A stretch of 64,000 bases of DNA from Paenibacillus agaridevorans (GTDB lineage Bacteria > Bacillota > Bacilli > Paenibacillales > Paenibacillaceae). The stretch covers positions 142,090 to 206,089 of the forward strand of contig NZ_BDQX01000458.1 in NCBI RefSeq assembly GCF_003112455.1, in the 5' to 3' direction. Under the pieces are notes generated by a model, which saw only the letters and a program-made list of their open reading frames with translations, was not told the origin of the DNA and ran no database searches. A program made the translations under genes and the position numbers. Below, piece after piece: positions 62,578 to 64,000 of this stretch; the first letter of the stretch is position 1; the number at the start of each line of letters is the position of its first letter.

Positions 62578-62679
62578 ATGCAAAGGCAAAAAATGATCCG
62601 ACTCGTAGCCATCATCGTCGCGGGCACACTGCTCATTACGACCGTACTCGCTGGTGTCGGCTCCTTATTCCTGGGTTAA
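62578..62679 (+). CDS. Prli42-like miniprotein
   Basis: A 33-residue ORF, MQRQKMIRLVAIIVAGTLL followed by ITTVLAGVGSLFLG. A basic N-terminus precedes one membrane span that covers almost the whole peptide. This matches the layout of Prli42, the tiny membrane protein that tethers the stressosome in Listeria and relatives. AAAGGAG lies 13 nt before the ATG, a little far. It is divergent from the M20 peptidase and its stop overlaps lipB by 15 bp. The family call is from pattern memory only. Confidence 0.6.
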   Translation: MQRQKMIRLVAIIVAGTLLITTVLAGVGSLFLG

Positions 62680-63384
62680 AGCGCCATTGTCCGTCCGTTC
62701 GTATCGGAATTGCTTCAAGAAGTAAGGAAGCAGCTCCTCCGCGGCTTCCTCTACGGACAAGCTCCGGCCCGTCAAATCATTAAATGAAGTGACGCCGAAT
62801 TGCTGGATGCCGCAGGGCACGATGCCGCCGAAACCTTCGCTCGCGATGCCGGACTTGATGTTAAGCGCGAAGCCGTGGCTTGTAATAAAGCCCCTGCGGT
62901 GACGCGCTTTATTGAACTTGATGCCGATTGCGGCAATCTTTTCGTCCCCGACCCATACACCCGTATATTCCGGCTTTCGCCCCGCTTCTATACCATGCCC
63001 GCCTAGCCAATCGATGATTACTTGTTCCAGAGACCTCAGATACGCATGAAGATCCAGTCCGACCGCATCCAGATACAGCAGCGGGTACCCTACAAGCTGT
63101 CCGGGGCCATGGTAGGTAATATCGCCGCCTCGATCGATCTCGAACACGGATATGTTACGTGCCGCCAACTCCTCCTGATCCAGCAGCAAGTGCTCCGGAT
63201 GCCGATCGGAGCCAAGCGTATATGTCGGCGGATGCTGAAGAAGGAGCAGCGTCTCGGCGCGCTCCCCCCCATCGATTTGTTTCACGTACGCCTTCTGCAT
63301 ATCCCATGCTTCGCCGTACGGAACTTGTCCGATATATCGGGCATCCAGCATTCCGGAGGCATAATGGTTTTCTCTCTCCGTCAT
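62665..63384 (-). CDS. lipB: Octanoyl-ACP:protein transferase LipB
   Basis: A 239-residue lipoate-pathway transferase that moves octanoate from acyl carrier protein to lipoyl domains. RGGDITYHGPGQLVGYP near residue 84 and GFITSHGFALN near 165 carry the catalytic lysine region, and VPCGIQQFGVTS near 188 holds the cysteine. It directly follows the E2 subunit gene of a 2-oxoacid dehydrogenase (14 bp), whose lipoyl domain would be a substrate. Many Bacillales use LipM instead, so a LipB type is of interest. Confidence 0.93.
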   Translation of the reverse strand: MTERENHYASGMLDARYIGQVPYGEAWDMQKAYVKQIDGGERAETLLLLQHPPTYTLGSDRHPEHLLLDQEELAARNISVFEIDRGGDITYHGPGQLVGYPLLYLDAVGLDLHAYLRSLEQVIIDWLGGHGIEAGRKPEYTGVWVGDEKIAAIGIKFNKARHRRGFITSHGFALNIKSGIASEGFGGIVPCGIQQFGVTSFNDLTGRSLSVEEAAEELLPYFLKQFRYERTDNGALTQE

Positions 63385-63397
63385 CGCTATCCCCTCT

Positions 63398-64000
63398 TTA
63401 GTACAGTGTGCTTTCCATGTTGAAGCTTTCCAGATTGTCCTTTACTCGCTGCAGGAACCTGCCGCAGATGACGCCGTCCAGAATTCGATGGTCGAGCGAC
63501 AGGCAAAGATTTGCCATGGAGCGTACCGCGATCATGTCGTTGATGACGACTGGACGTTTTACGATCGACTCGAACGTAAGAATGGCCGCCTGCGGGTAGT
63601 TAATGATGGGATAGGACAAGATGGATCCGAACGACCCCGTATTGTTGACGGTAAACGTTCCGCCCTGCATATCCGATAAGTTCAGCTTGCCTTCCCGCGT
63701 TTTCCGCGCCAGCTCGTCGATTTCTTTGGCAAGCCCGGCGACGTTCTTGTGATCGGCATTCTTGATAACCGGCGTCAGTACGGAATCCTCCGTTCCCACC
63801 GCAAGCGAAATATTGATATCGCGTTTTACGATAATTTTGTCCACGGCCCAAGTCGAGTTCATGATGGGATAATCCTTGATGGCATTTACGACAGCCTTGA
63901 GCAGAAATGCCAGATAGGTCAGGTTAATGCCTTCGCGCTTCATGAATTCGTTCTTAAGCTTGTTGCGCAGCATCACGAGATTGGTCACATCCACCTCGAT
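63398..64000 (-). CDS. 2-oxoacid dehydrogenase E2 acyltransferase, 3' part
   Basis: The last 200 residues of a dihydrolipoyl acyltransferase; the lipoyl and E1/E3-binding domains lie beyond the right edge. The catalytic domain ends with CLSLDHRILDGVICGRFLQ, where His and Asp of HRxxDG are the active site, and TFTVNNTGSFGS and INYPQAAIL are family blocks. A gene upstream of lipB in this setting is most often bkdB (branched-chain keto acids), but a pyruvate or 2-oxoglutarate enzyme cannot be excluded from this part alone. Confidence 0.92.
   Translation of the reverse strand: MEVDVTNLVMLRNKLKNEFMKREGINLTYLAFLLKAVVNAIKDYPIMNSTWAVDKIIVKRDINISLAVGTEDSVLTPVIKNADHKNVAGLAKEIDELARKTREGKLNLSDMQGGTFTVNNTGSFGSILSYPIINYPQAAILTFESIVKRPVVINDMIAVRSMANLCLSLDHRILDGVICGRFLQRVKDNLESFNMESTLY

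Noticed and set aside
1-64000. CRISPR array, tRNA or rRNA genes, intact insertion sequences
   Set aside because: No regularly spaced repeats, cloverleaf-type sequence, rRNA sequence or transposase frame was seen on either strand.

Overview
This 64 kb window looks like a stretch of chromosome from an endospore-forming member of the Bacillota, most likely the family Paenibacillaceae (Paenibacillus or Cohnella type). Gene content and order follow the Bacillus subtilis region running from mtrB/hbs/spoIVA through gpsA, der, cmk, gudB, serA, resABCDE, spmAB/dacB, scpAB, the rib operon, lysA/spoVA/sigF, deoB/punA and xerD/fur to lipB. Base composition is moderately GC-rich, and there are many GTG and TTG starts behind strong GGAGG sites. 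Nearly all genes are on the minus strand; only five plus-strand genes were accepted (a deacetylase lipoprotein, an unknown membrane-anchored protein, serA and two very small ORFs). No rRNA, tRNA, CRISPR array, prophage or IS transposase gene was seen.

Region by region. (1) 1-4.7 kb: menaquinone genes (hepS, menG, a UbiA-type prenyltransferase, a UbiX-type flavin prenyltransferase and the first codons of mqnA), with mtrB (TRAP) and hbs upstream. mqnA points to the futalosine route. (2) 5-15.8 kb: spoIVA, the yphF/yphE pair interrupted by two 2Fe-2S ferredoxins and a nucleotidyltransferase-like gene, spoVIF, gpsA, plsY, der, a YIEGIA pair, and rpsA. (3) 15.9-23.7 kb: plsC, cmk, ypfB, ypfA, ypeB, prsW, gudB and mecB. 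The usual ypeB partner sleB is missing, and copies of a dispersed palindromic repeat sit on both sides of ypeB. (4) 23.8-28.5 kb: deacetylase, CPBP protease, serA with a leader terminator. (5) 28.5-34.3 kb: resABCDE. (6) 34.3-40.3 kb: rluB, spmB, spmA, dacB, ytfJ, ytfI, scpB, scpA. (7) 40.3-46.2 kb: ribD-ribE-ribBA-ribH behind an FMN riboswitch, ppiB, lysA. (8) 46.3-52.2 kb: a spoVA locus reduced to AA-AB-AF, sigF-spoIIAB-spoIIAA with a near-consensus sigma-H promoter, dacF. (9) 52.4-64 kb: nucleoside catabolism (pdp, punA, deoB), a Spo0E-like phosphatase, xerD, yqzK, ald, fur, spoIIM, nudF, an M20 peptidase, lipB and the 3' part of a 2-oxoacid dehydrogenase E2 gene.

Much of the window serves sporulation: the sigma-F switch (spoIIAA/AB/sigF), engulfment (spoIIM), coat and cortex (spoIVA, dacB, dacF, spmAB), germination (ypeB, spoVA) and phosphorelay damping (Spo0E-like). 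The rest is housekeeping: respiration, lipid, riboflavin, lysine, serine and translation genes.

The best candidates for something new are the roughly 180-217 bp repeat family, whose two ends appear to covary and which tends to start at stop codons; the loss of sleB beside those repeats; the reduced spoVA operon; and the ferredoxin/nucleotidyltransferase insert inside a sporulation cluster.
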